A DNA stretch of 64,000 nucleotides from JAPOXR01 sp965221815 (GCA_965221815.1 OZ244915.1:2852001-2916000); one strand, 5' to 3'. Positions 46,949 through 55,923 are shown, counted from the first letter of the stretch. Numbers and translations: made by a program. Notes: a model not told the origin generated them from the letters alone.

Positions 46949-47565
46949 TGCTTCGTCTGTATCCTGTGCCAGCGTCCGGACGGTCCCATAGACGTGCATG
47001 CCTTTGGCAGAGGGCAACCACAATTTCAAGAACGGGGATAGGCGCAGTAGTGCTGGCGTAACACTGCATTTCCTGCTGCTGGCTTTGGGTAGGAGGGGTA
47101 CGAGCCGTCCGCAATCAATCAAACGGGGCTCTGGCGCCGGTCTGACTCATGCATACCGTTCCTCTATCGGGGTGTCGCACTCGAGGTCCGCGAGGACCTG
47201 GAGGATGACGGCCTTGGGACTGTTCGTGACTGCCACCCGGTCAAAGGCGAAATGCAGGAGGAGGCTCTGGCGCAGCAGGGGGTCCTTAAGGCCGCGGATC
47301 CCCGAAGGCGGGCAGGCCGAACTGGGGTGTGTAGGGTCGGCTACAGCCCCATTGGTTGTGGTACAAACAGACAGCCAATGACCGGATTGACGGGCGTGCG
47401 GTGCGGCCCGACATAGGGATAGGGTGTGACCTCGGTATGGGCGCGGGGCTCGGCATCCCACCAGATCTCCCAGTCGTCGCGCATGTAGCAGGGAGTGCGG
47501 GCGGGCATGGGGGTCTCCGTCCGGGTGATCTGTGGCGGCGGCGAGGGTAGCAGAGGGGTCGGGGA
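46949..47565. other. Gap between the hsdR remnant and the resolvase fragment
   Basis: Apart from a possible 55-codon gene at 47341-47508 (listed separately), nothing convincing is present. The stretch near 47100-47340 may hold remnants of inserted DNA. Confidence 0.3.
47341..47508 (-). CDS. Possible small hypothetical protein
   Basis: This is a 55-codon frame starting MPARTPCYMRDDWEIWWD, with GGAG five nt upstream of its ATG. It is acidic and tryptophan-rich at the start, with no family recognised. Only the ribosome-binding site and the codon pattern argue for it, so it may be spurious. Confidence 0.3.
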   Translation of the reverse strand: MPARTPCYMRDDWEIWWDAEPRAHTEVTPYPYVGPHRTPVNPVIGCLFVPQPMGL

Positions 47566-47793
47566 TTGACAAAGGCCGCTGTTGTCTATACCCGGGTTTC
47601 GACCGTGGATCAGTGTTGTCGGCGGCAGGTCGATGAATTGACCGCTTTTGCCACGCGCTGCGGTTATGAGGTCACGGGCATTTTCATGGACCATGTGTCT
47701 GGCGCGTCTGAACGTCGCCCCGCCCGCAATCGGATCATGGATCTCGCCCAGGCGAAACGGATCAATGCCGTCCTCGTCACCGAACTCTCGTGA
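47566..47793 (+). pseudogene. N-terminal fragment of a serine recombinase
   Basis: 75 codons, AVVYTRVSTVDQCCRRQVDEL..., match the resolvase N-terminal domain with the catalytic Ser (YTRVS), then stop at 47791-47793, so the dimerisation and DNA-binding parts are absent. It starts at a TTG and is probably a decayed copy. Confidence 0.65.
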
Positions 47794-47943
47794 TGGGGCC
47801 GCTCAACCCCGGTGGGCAAGAGGACCGCGGGGGAGGCACCTGAAATTCCCCGTGATTGACAACCGATCCGGGCAGTCTGTACACTTGTCCAAAAAGAGGG
47901 TGCGCGCGGCCTGTGCAAGCCGTTGCGGCCCCGTGCCACCCGG

Positions 47944-49857
47944 ATGGACAGGTTGAAGGCACTGCAGATGATCGCGGTCAAGGCAAATCAAGCCAGCAGT
48001 CAAAGAACTGATTCTTCTAAATTTTGCTGGCTATCCCATTCTCATTCATTAAGAGTGGCGACCCGGCACCATTATCTTGGTTTCAAGCGCTTCCCGGGGC
48101 GCGGTTTGCGCTATGTTGCGACCTGGGACAATCACTGGCTGGCCTTGGCCGGTTGGCAAGTGGCGGCACTCAAGCTCGATGATCGGGATCGCTGGATCGG
48201 CTGGTCAGCGGAGCAGCGATCAGAGCGTCTCCATCTGGTGGCCTCCAATGGCTGCTTTTTGGTTTTGACCGAACCCCGCATGTTGCCGAACCTTGCATCT
48301 TTTTTTCTGTCGGCCATGACCCGTTGCCTCAGTGATGATTGGTTGTCGGCCTATGGGCACGGTCTTCTTCTGGCCGAGTCATTCTGTGATCCCGAACAGT
48401 ATCCGGGCGCGATGTACAAAGCCGTAAACTGGGAAGAGACCGGGACAAGCAAGGGATTTGCCCGCTCAAACGGACGCTACACCTCCCGCCGCGGCAAACC
48501 CAAGCGCATCCTGATGTGTCAATTGCGGCGGGATGCTAAGCAGTTGTTGGCACGGGACGGTGCCATACCATCGGATATCATGCCGGCTGCTGGAGCGGAT
48601 CGGGTGGCACGGGACCTGAAGACCCTCCGTGCCCTCTATCGTGACCTGGTTACCCTGCCCGAAAACCGACGTGCACAGGGCAAACGGCATTCCCTTGCCA
48701 CAGTGTTGGCCATCCATATCCTGGCCGATCGTGCCAACATGAAGGGTTGCACGGCCGCTGCCGAGTTTGCCCGGACACTCTCACAGGAAGAGTTGGCAGC
48801 GATCGGGGCCCGGAAGAGCCGCCAGACAGGAAGATGTGAGCCGGTTTCCAAATCCACGCTGCATCGGGTGACGCAATCACAGGACCCCAAGGCCCTGCAA
48901 GGCACTGTCAACCGCTTTGCGGGGCGTTTGCAAGTCGGCGGCGAACGATCTGCAACCCTGGCCCGGAAACAGCACAGGGAAAAGGTGCGATCCGCTGCTT
49001 TAGGGCGCCTGTTCTCAGCGGGGGTGTTGGCTGAGCTGGCCGATCGCGAGCGGTCTCCGATGTTCGCCCGCCTTGTCCGTGAGTCGGGCCTGGATGTTGA
49101 TCCGCACTCAAGTGAACCCATCAGCACGGTGTTCGATGAGGCCTTTGCGCAGCTCAAGCACCAGGCGCACCGCAACGAGTATGTCTATAAGGCCGCCATC
49201 ACGGAGAAGGTACTGTTTGGCACACATACCTTGAAGAGTGCGGCCATGATGACGGAGTTCCGAACTGGCCACTGCAAGGCGGACCTCGTTATTCTGAATG
49301 GAACGGGCAATGCCTATGAGATCAAATCAGAGCGCGACAGCCTGAACCGTCTTGCGAACCAGATTGCTGCCTACAGCCGTGTCTTCGCCACCGTCAATGT
49401 CTTCGTCGGCGACAAGCACTTTCAGTACGTGAATCGGATCCTACCGGAACATGTAGGAATTCTGACCCTGAGTTCTCGTTACCAGATCAGCAGACGCAGA
49501 CAGGCATATGATGATCCGGAGCGGACAGACACGGCGGCAATCTTCCAGGCTATCAACCAGAAGGAGGCGGCCCGGATCCTCAAAAATGTCGGCGCAACCG
49601 TTCCTGATGTTCCCAATGGTCGTCGCTACATGGTATTGAAAACCCTGTTTCTTGAGCTGGAACCAAAGACGGCCCATAGGGAAATGGTGACATGTCTCAA
49701 AGACACACGCAGTTTGTGTTCATGGGAGGATACCCTAATGGCTGTACCCTGCTCGTTGCGCACGGCGATGATTGCCACGCCCCAGACCAAACATGAGCGC
49801 GGTGCGGTTGTGCGCGCGCTGGCAACACCCATTTCTGAAGCGCTGGTGTGGGGATAG
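47944..49857 (+). CDS. Fusion of DUF4338/ISAs1-like transposase N-terminus with sce7726-type nuclease
   Basis: This is an about 637-aa protein. The N-terminal about 170 residues are DUF4338/DruA-like (HYLGFKRFPGRGLRYVATWD; DRDRWIGWSAEQR). Next, an ISAs1-transposase-associated segment (SLATVLAIHILADRANMKG...SKSTLHRVTQSQDPKAL) leads to about residue 345. The last about 290 residues (from about 48985) are an sce7726 family domain with a PD-(D/E)XK core: D in CKADLVILNG and EIK in AYEIKSERD. The usual DDE catalytic domain of the transposase is absent. An internal GTG at 48985 preceded by AGGGA could make the sce7726 part alone. It is followed at 4 bp by sce7725, its usual partner. Whether the fusion is functional is not known. 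Confidence 0.75.
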   Translation: MDRLKALQMIAVKANQASSQRTDSSKFCWLSHSHSLRVATRHHYLGFKRFPGRGLRYVATWDNHWLALAGWQVAALKLDDRDRWIGWSAEQRSERLHLVASNGCFLVLTEPRMLPNLASFFLSAMTRCLSDDWLSAYGHGLLLAESFCDPEQYPGAMYKAVNWEETGTSKGFARSNGRYTSRRGKPKRILMCQLRRDAKQLLARDGAIPSDIMPAAGADRVARDLKTLRALYRDLVTLPENRRAQGKRHSLATVLAIHILADRANMKGCTAAAEFARTLSQEELAAIGARKSRQTGRCEPVSKSTLHRVTQSQDPKALQGTVNRFAGRLQVGGERSATLARKQHREKVRSAALGRLFSAGVLAELADRERSPMFARLVRESGLDVDPHSSEPISTVFDEAFAQLKHQAHRNEYVYKAAITEKVLFGTHTLKSAAMMTEFRTGHCKADLVILNGTGNAYEIKSERDSLNRLANQIAAYSRVFATVNVFVGDKHFQYVNRILPEHVGILTLSSRYQISRRRQAYDDPERTDTAAIFQAINQKEAARILKNVGATVPDVPNGRRYMVLKTLFLELEPKTAHREMVTCLKDTRSLCSWEDTLMAVPCSLRTAMIATPQTKHERGAVVRALATPISEALVWG

Positions 49858-49861
49858 CCGA

Positions 49862-50827
49862 ATGTACTGCCCTTTTTTCTATGGAAAACAGTATGAACTC
49901 ATCACCATTCGGGAATTGGCCCCGGTCATGGCAGAAGCCGGTTTCGTACCAATCATTGTACCAGTGCGCAGGGATGTATCCGGGCTCCGCCGATGCCTGA
50001 GATCAGTGCATGATGCGGGCGGGCAGGCCGTTGTTGTGGTCAATCCCAATCGTGGTGCTTTGGCTGGTGACGCCACCAGGATCAACGAGCTTCTCGATAA
50101 GGATTTTGTCAATCAAGACAACATACTGCGTGGCCTTCTCCTGACTGCCACCACCTCGTGCAATGACGTCATTGCACGATGCCAAGAGGCGGACGATAGC
50201 CCGGTGGTGCTGATCCATGCCGGGTTCCAGGAGTCGGCCGCCCTTGCTTCCAAGAGTGCTGCTCTTGGATCTGTTCGGATGCAAATCTTCATGGAGAAGG
50301 ATTGTGGCAAACTCTACCCGGACAAATTTCCAAAATCCGCGGGCATTCAACATGTGTTGATCCGTAACGGATTCCAGCGCCAGCGCAATCGCGATTATCC
50401 TCCGGTTGAGTTCTTTTCGGATCTGCATGTCACCTATCAGGACACCATGGATGGGTTCGGGGACTTCCTGATCGTTGGGGATGAATATTCTGAAAGCGGC
50501 GGGCCCGCCTATGCGGTGGCAATCCACCTGACATATCTCGACCCGGACATGGACAACGGGATGTATGTGCGCCATTTCCTTTCTGACGGACAGGACACGC
50601 CTGCGGACCCGGGCGGAAAGTTCGGGGAGGCACTGGCAAAGATGATCGAGTTCCTGAATGGTCCAAGTGGTCACAAGATTGAACAGACCGGTGCCATTGG
50701 GGAATACCATGACCTGCATAAACAAGAACACTATCCGGGCCTGGGGTATGTCAATAAGCTCTCAATGAAGCATCACATCCAGACGCTAGCCAGTTATCTC
50801 AGCAGCAATTCTTCCGGTGTCACATGA
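49862..50827 (+). CDS. sce7725 family protein
   Basis: This 321-aa protein begins MYCPFFYGKQYELITIREL, the signature of the sce7725/beta-protein-like family, predicted TIM-barrel-like. The middle part carries PVVLIHAGFQESAAL and later SDLHVTYQDTMDGFGDFLIVGDEY. Its biochemical role is unknown; the family is found next to sce7726 nucleases, as here (4 bp after the fusion gene), and in DNA-defence-like islands (my recollection; not verified). ATG 49862 is preferred to an upstream start. It overlaps the RES gene by 4 bp, so the three are one operon. Confidence 0.85.
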   Translation: MYCPFFYGKQYELITIRELAPVMAEAGFVPIIVPVRRDVSGLRRCLRSVHDAGGQAVVVVNPNRGALAGDATRINELLDKDFVNQDNILRGLLLTATTSCNDVIARCQEADDSPVVLIHAGFQESAALASKSAALGSVRMQIFMEKDCGKLYPDKFPKSAGIQHVLIRNGFQRQRNRDYPPVEFFSDLHVTYQDTMDGFGDFLIVGDEYSESGGPAYAVAIHLTYLDPDMDNGMYVRHFLSDGQDTPADPGGKFGEALAKMIEFLNGPSGHKIEQTGAIGEYHDLHKQEHYPGLGYVNKLSMKHHIQTLASYLSSNSSGVT

Positions 50828-51900
50828 AATGTGGTGTCGATTGTTTTGCGGACAGGCGCCTAAAGGACAGGATTGAATTTCGCAGTAAAGAGAGGGGTCG
50901 CTGCGGAATCAGTGGAACCGAAGATGCTGCCTTGATCGATGCAACAGATCTTGCCGATGACTTCGGGCCAGTCTGTGGAATCTATGAACCTCATCCGGAT
51001 GGTGAGCCATTGGTTGATTGGCTGATCAAGGACTGGAATATATTCAGCATCAACCGCGATCAAGCCCTGTGCCTTCTTGAGCATATCCTTGATGATGCAG
51101 AACGTGCACAGGAACCCTGCAAGCCACAAGATGCCGGCACCCACGACAATCTTGGCAACTGGGAATCTCTACGCCATGAGTTGCGATGCAGCAACCGGTT
51201 CTTCCCGGATGCCGGGATTGATCACGACCATGCAGGCAAACTGTTTCAACATTTGATCATGGCGCAAGCCGACCTTCCAACATTTTGGCATCGTGCACGG
51301 ATCGAAAGCGAGAGTTCTCCATTCTCAAAAAAAGAGATGGGGCCACCACCACCCGATAAGACGGATCCTGGCCGTGCAAACCCTGCGGGAATCCCATACC
51401 TCTATCTTGCCTCAACACAGGAAACAGCCATTGCGGAGGTCAGGCCGCAGAAAGGTGAGACACTCACTGTCGCTGAGTACTCCATCAAGAAGCAGCTGCA
51501 ATTCATTGATCTTCGTAATCCAAGAAAGTCGATCACGCCTTTCGACATTGAAGATGATGACATCGTGGAGGTGCGGCAGAATATTCCTTTTTTGGAAGAA
51601 CTGGGCAGAGAGTTGTCCGCGCCTGTACTGCCTGGTTCGGCGGTCATCGATTATATCCCCAGCCAGTATTTGTGCGAGTTCATCAAGAAACTCGGTTATC
51701 ACGGCGTCGTTTATAACAGTTCGGTATTCAATGGCATGAACCTTGCCTTATTCGATGTTAAGGATATTGTTTTTGATAACATTGAGGATGATGCCCCCTC
51801 GACAAAAATTGTAACCACTGGGCGCTATAAGATCACCGACGTTGATCTAAAGCACAGGTCGATACCGTCTCATTCTGGGGCCCGCAGCACACCTTCATGA
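50824..51900 (+). CDS. RES domain protein (ADP-ribosyltransferase/NADase-like toxin fold)
   Basis: In this 358-aa protein, the N-terminal about 130 residues resemble the helical (HEPN-like) N-domain common in RES proteins, with a zinc-binding-like start (GRCGISGTEDAA) that has lost the usual second cysteine. The C-terminal RES domain starts at FWHRARIESES (Arg about 160), continues PYLYLASTQETAIAEVRP (Tyr and Glu positions), and has a likely Ser/His region near NSSVFNGMNLA. RES toxins degrade NAD+. No antitoxin of the Xre/MbcA type is encoded next to it; in the operon it follows sce7725 with a 4-bp overlap, so it may be the effector of an sce7726-sce7725-RES system (inference). Confidence 0.75.
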   Translation: MKCGVDCFADRRLKDRIEFRSKERGRCGISGTEDAALIDATDLADDFGPVCGIYEPHPDGEPLVDWLIKDWNIFSINRDQALCLLEHILDDAERAQEPCKPQDAGTHDNLGNWESLRHELRCSNRFFPDAGIDHDHAGKLFQHLIMAQADLPTFWHRARIESESSPFSKKEMGPPPPDKTDPGRANPAGIPYLYLASTQETAIAEVRPQKGETLTVAEYSIKKQLQFIDLRNPRKSITPFDIEDDDIVEVRQNIPFLEELGRELSAPVLPGSAVIDYIPSQYLCEFIKKLGYHGVVYNSSVFNGMNLALFDVKDIVFDNIEDDAPSTKIVTTGRYKITDVDLKHRSIPSHSGARSTPS

Positions 51901-51906
51901 CTTTGA

Positions 51907-52188
51907 GTGATAGTTGTAAAGGATTTCGCTGAGAATCGTGTCAAATTGTACGCTGATAGGGGACCACCAAAATCTCCGGGGTCAGGTGCAGTGCTGGAAT
52001 TCAAGATGGCGGAGACGCACGCGGACGTTGAGACGAAGATGGAAGAGGCCTTCACCCAGATGCGGGATCGGGGTTATACGAACCGCTACCGGGATCGGAA
52101 GGAGCCCCTCCATCGGATCGCGGTGGTCTGCGGGCGCGAAGCGCGCAACCTGCTGGAGGTGCGGGTGGAGCGCGCGGTGATCACGTGA
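51907..52188 (+). pseudogene. C-terminal fragment of a DUF1703 (PD-(D/E)XK) AAA-ATPase
   Basis: The frame reads GAVLEFKMAETHADVE...MRDRGYTNRYRDRKEPLHRIAVVCG, which matches the nuclease tail of the ATPase/DUF1703 family, where the motif LEFK carries the catalytic E-x-K. The ATPase part is missing and the gene begins directly after the RES stop, so it is a fragment. Confidence 0.6.
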
Positions 52189-52198
52189 GGAGGCCCCC

Positions 52199-52441
52199 AT
52201 GACGGACACACCCACCCCCAACTGGCAGCCGCTCTCCCGGCTGCCCCTGTTCACGACGATGATCGATGAGGCCGTGGTACGTCGCGGTGGCGAGTCGGCA
52301 AAACCTCCCGGGTACTATGGCCTAAACGCCCCGAAGCTGCATATATGGACATCTGCAAGAACAGAACGTGGACACATGGCTGGGGTGACGACCTGTCAGG
52401 ACGTTGTGTTGGGTGGGGTGACGGCTTTTTTGGCCGTGTAG
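52199..52441 (+). CDS. Short hypothetical protein, possibly truncated
   Basis: ATG 52199 has a strong GGAGG a few nt upstream. The first about 25 residues (MTDTPTPNWQPLSRLPLFTT) look like the start of a real protein, but the rest is low-complexity and runs into the 3' end of the resolvase region, suggesting a truncated gene. No family recognised. Confidence 0.4.
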   Translation: MTDTPTPNWQPLSRLPLFTTMIDEAVVRRGGESAKPPGYYGLNAPKLHIWTSARTERGHMAGVTTCQDVVLGGVTAFLAV

Positions 52442-52974
52442 ACGGTGCCGCATGAGATCCCCATCTCGCGGGCGATGCGGGTGGGGGACTGGCCGGTCGC
52501 CAGGCGTTGCCGGATGGCGACCTGATCGATGGTCGCGGTGCGGCCGCGATAGACCCCGCGCTGTTTGGCCGCGGCGATTCCCTCGGCCTGGCGTTCGCGG
52601 CGCAGGTTGGTCTCGAATTCGGCGAAGACTCCCAGCATGTCAAAGAACGCCTTGCCGGTGGCGCTGGACGTATCCACGGGTTGTTCGGTGGCGACGAGAT
52701 GGGCCCCGCTGCCCCGGATTTTTTCGACAATGACCTGGAGATCGCGCAGTGAGCGGGCCAGGCGGTCGATGCGGGTGACCACGAGGGTTTCGTCCGGATG
52801 GATGAATTCGAGGATGGTGATGAGTTCCGGGCGCTCCTTGAGACTGGAGCCGCTGCCGGTTTCGGTGCGGATCAGGCGACAATCAGCGGCGGTGAGCGCG
52901 GCGATCTGGGCGTCGAGATTCTGATCGGCGGTGGAGATCCGGGCATAGCCGATCCGGGCGCGGGAACTGTTCAT
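52396..52974 (-). CDS. Serine recombinase (resolvase/invertase family)
   Basis: This 192-aa resolvase has the catalytic Ser motif IGYARISTADQ at residues 7-18, TRIDRLARSL at about 65, the E-helix (FDMLGVFAEFETNLRRERQ), and a C-terminal HTH of the Hin/Tn3 type (SPTRIAREMGISCGTVYTA). It appears intact. Its start overlaps a perfect 18-bp inverted repeat (52965-52982/53018-53035), a likely binding site for self-regulation or recombination. It lies between the defence-like operon and the DUF2971 gene, and could mobilise that segment. Confidence 0.9.
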   Translation of the reverse strand: MNSSRARIGYARISTADQNLDAQIAALTAADCRLIRTETGSGSSLKERPELITILEFIHPDETLVVTRIDRLARSLRDLQVIVEKIRGSGAHLVATEQPVDTSSATGKAFFDMLGVFAEFETNLRRERQAEGIAAAKQRGVYRGRTATIDQVAIRQRLATGQSPTRIAREMGISCGTVYTAKKAVTPPNTTS

Positions 52975-53035
52975 TTGGGGTGTGCCTCCGGGGGAATCTG
53001 TTCAGGATACCGGAAACCACCCCAAATGAACAGTT
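52965..53035. repeat. 18-bp inverted repeat at the recombinase start, candidate res site
   Basis: AACTGTTCATTTGGGGTG at 52965-52982 pairs with its perfect complement at 53018-53035, 35 bp apart. A partial third copy (TCATTTGGGGT) lies near 53080. The left arm covers the resolvase start codon. Such paired sites are typical of serine-recombinase crossover or operator sites. Confidence 0.55.
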
Positions 53036-53149
53036 CAGACCGGTGATCGGGGCGATCGGGGTGTTCAGGGGATTTGTCATTTGGGGTCTACCCGTAATGA
53101 CGGGGGTGGGGCCGGTGGCATCGGTGCGGTGCTGGGAAGGGTATAGATC

Positions 53150-54120
53150 TCAGCGAAGCGGAATATCAGACACAATGACCTTGTTGGGCGCGTTGTTGGG
53201 CGTGTCGACCACACCAATGGAGTCCAGAAGCTCAACAAACGCATCACGTATCACTCCCGGATACGGGGTGGGGCCAATGATAATTCGGTCCAGAATGTTC
53301 CGCAGGTCCATGCCCGCCAGCCCATTCTCGTGATTGCCACATAACGACAGCGGGTAGATCATCTGCGGAATGCCCTTGATGCACTCAATCCTTCCGGCCT
53401 TCGTCAATGCAGAATCTGGTTTCGCAGATGGGCGAAGATAGACACGCACCTCCTCCTCGGCAAAGCCCGGATGCTTGGTGGTAATGGCTGTCGTATAAAC
53501 CATTTGCGTTATGGCCTGCATGAGATTTCTTTGACCGCATCTGAGCACGAAATCACGATGCTGATTGATTGCGTGTGCTGCCTGTCCAAGTATCGCTTCG
53601 GTCCTAGCTGAATCAGGATATTTGACCTTCCATGAATGCACCCCCAGCGGATTGGTTTCATTGTCCGCCCGCACCTCGTCTGACAGTCTGAACACCAGTG
53701 CGACATTGCCGTAGGCACGCCACATGGACAGACGTCCCCTCCAGTCATTGACAGGATCATGAATTGAGAAGCAGGCGATGTGATGGTCCAGACCCGGCCA
53801 TCTTCCTTGAGCCATCCCAAGGCTTTGGTTCAGGATGTCAATCACACCTGGAAAGCATGATTGGCAACATGCTTGAACGTCTCGCCTGCCTGGGAGTGCC
53901 ACGCGTTTGCCATAAGATCCAACCCGTAAACAACTTCCGAGTAGTCATTCATGACCCGGACGTTTCGGAGCCAGATCTCGCCACTCCTGATAATCTTCAT
54001 CGCTGCCTCGGCAGTGGTGTAGTGGGCAAAGGATGTGTTGGCGGGATCAAATTCGTCATCATCCTGCCAATTGGGCAAGAGGAGATCATCAAGGGAGTTC
54101 GGGGAAGCGTCTATCGGCAT
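53150..54120 (-). pseudogene. DUF2971 family protein, frameshifted
   Basis: Two overlapping frames make up one gene. 54120-53842 gives FAHYTTAEAAMKIIRSGEIWLRN and NDYSEV, the typical DUF2971 start. The second frame (53902-53150) gives SIHDPVNDWRGRLSMWRAYGN, also typical. A single-base loss near 53855 breaks the frame (HAFQV-stop against PGVIDIL). Members are widespread near defence genes; their function is unknown. It could be a sequencing error, since the rest looks intact. Confidence 0.7.
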
Positions 54121-54816
54121 GGTTCTCTATCCTCTCAAAGGGAATCCGTCCACTCAATGAGCGGATGCAGATTTGGAGTCTATCCCAACAAAGTAACAAA
54201 GCGCGACATAGAAACCCGTGTCCGTCCTCGCTTCAGAGGCGGGTTCCCGGCCGTTTCTACATGGTCGCTGACCTGAGTCATGATAGCCAGTCCTGAACAC
54301 ACGCATGGCACGCCCCGCGCTGGTCCTGACGCGGCAACAGGCCCTCAAGTGACCTCCTGACACCAACCCCCAGCTGCGGTGTCGATTTCAGGAGGTCCGA
54401 GATCAGGTCAAATACTTGCCATGATTGGATAAACCCGAAAATCCTATGTCGCACTTTGTTCTTTTGTTGGGACGAACCCGAGTCTCAATCACAAGCTATG
54501 AGAGTCTCAATTCTCTACAGGTATAAGGTTGATTTTGTTCGCGTCTTGGCCTATAGACTTCCTGATAGCCTTATCCGGCGGGAAGCTCTAATCGAGATTT
54601 TGAGTTGATTGAATTAGAGGGGACCGCTCCAAGTGTCGCGTCAGCTACGCACAAAAGCTGGAATGCTGCACTCGGCGATCGACTACGATCTAATTGGTAG
54701 TTGAATCCGTGGCAAAAAACGGTAGTGTCTCACTTTGAAATTTTCTCTTGATCTTACCGAGGCAAAGGCGGTAGAGTAAAAACCATTAAGCCATCACACA
54801 ACTGGAGGTTTCCCCC
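54121..54816. other. Gene-free region with a stem-loop
   Basis: This 696-bp region has no convincing gene. A nested hairpin lies at 54351-54397: arms GACCTCCTGA / TCAGGAGGTC with a 27-nt loop containing ACACC...GGTGT. It has no T-run, so it is not an ordinary terminator. The right half is AT-richer and must hold the promoter of the poly-C gene at 54817. Confidence 0.35.
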
Positions 54817-55556
54817 ATGCGACGTCACCCCCCCCCCATAGCATTCGAACAGGGCTCGCCGCCGCATCGCTGATCGCCGCGCTGGCGCCCCTGACCCTGG
54901 CCACGCCCGCAACGGCGCAGGTGGACTGGGCCACTGTCTTTGACGGCGAGGCCGGGCAGGTGCACTGTCCACCGGGCAAGACTCATGATATATCTGGTGG
55001 ATTTAGAACAAGATCTGGAACTTTGAAAGCCGATCGAGCCACTGTCCAAACAAATTATTCTATATCTCTTACTAATATCAGACCAATCATTCCAGCCCTG
55101 GCAGCCCAGACGAGCATTCCGATCTCTATCAGAGTGTATCAAGGCAATACTAACCGCGCCTTTGAATCGATTGGGACAGTCACGGCAGACACCCCGCTGG
55201 CCCCTGTCACCCGGACATTCACCGGCCTGCAATCGAATGTGCGCCATGCCGTGGATCTGGTTGCAGGGAGCAATGTCAATAACGTCCTCGCAACCACCTG
55301 CTTCAGGACGGGGGAGACGCCAGCGGACATGTCGCGACCCCTCGACTACCACGACGACATCAACCACGGCGACTGGGCGAGCGGTTGCTTTGCCTTTGCG
55401 GACCGCAAGGGCCCCAACCACCGGAAAAAGGTCATAGCCTGCTTTTGCGGGGCGCGGAACAGTTCCGGCGATTGGGCCCGGACGGACAGCGCGGACGGCT
55501 TCACATACATGCTCCCCGACGCGCGCCGGACCGAGCTGGGCTGCACCACGAACTGA
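54817..55556 (+). CDS. Secreted protein with poly-C tract, candidate phase-variable gene (out of frame here)
   Basis: ATG 54817 follows GGAGG at 8 bp. After four codons comes a run of ten C (54828-54837). With ten C the frame closes at 54874 (TGA); with eleven (or eight) it opens into 246 aa starting MRRHPPPHSIRTGLAAA and continuing through a clear Ala-rich signal peptide ending ATAQ. The mature part includes VYQGNTNRAF and ends in a Cys-containing domain (CFCGARN...CTTN). Function unknown. The signal peptide suggests export. Slipped-strand change of the C-run would switch the gene on and off. Confidence 0.7.
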
Positions 55557-55578
55557 CCGGCAGCAGACACCATCCCCA

Positions 55579-55609
55579 CGGGGCGGCCGGCGGGCCGCCC
55601 CGTTTCGTC
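55579..55609 (+). terminator. Rho-independent-like terminator
   Basis: A perfect 10-bp GC stem (CGGGGCGGCC / GGCCGCCCCG, 55579-55588 and 55593-55602) has a 4-nt loop and is followed by TTTCGTC. It lies just after the poly-C gene, and the T-run is short. Confidence 0.6.
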
Positions 55610-55686
55610 ATTGCGACGATTTCAAACTGAGACACGACCAGCAGGTACATTCAGTTGACCAGCGGCGGGCAAAAGTGTAACGTGCG

Positions 55687-55923
55687 ATGATGCGTGAAGA
55701 CCCCACACATCACCACTTGTCCGAGCGGATCGCAAGACTGGAAGGTGAACTGAAAGCAGCCACAGCGGAGAACAACGCCATGGAATCACGAATTGATGCC
55801 CGACTCGCCGGAATGGAGGCGGAGGCGGCCAAGCGGGACAAGGACAATCTGCGCTGGCAGATCGGCCTGTGGGTCGCAGCGGTGGTCATTATCGGTGTCC
55901 TTATCCGCTGGCCCGCCAGTTAA
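55687..55923 (+). CDS. Small coiled-coil membrane protein
   Basis: In this 78-aa protein, residues about 10-50 form a predicted coiled coil (RIARLEGELKAATAENNAMESRI...), and residues about 58-76 form one TM helix (IGLWVAAVVIIGVLIRW). It has no signal peptide, so a tail-anchored single-pass protein is likely. Such short coiled-coil/TM proteins are common; the role is unknown. ATG 55687 is preferred. Confidence 0.65.
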   Translation: MMREDPTHHHLSERIARLEGELKAATAENNAMESRIDARLAGMEAEAAKRDKDNLRWQIGLWVAAVVIIGVLIRWPAS

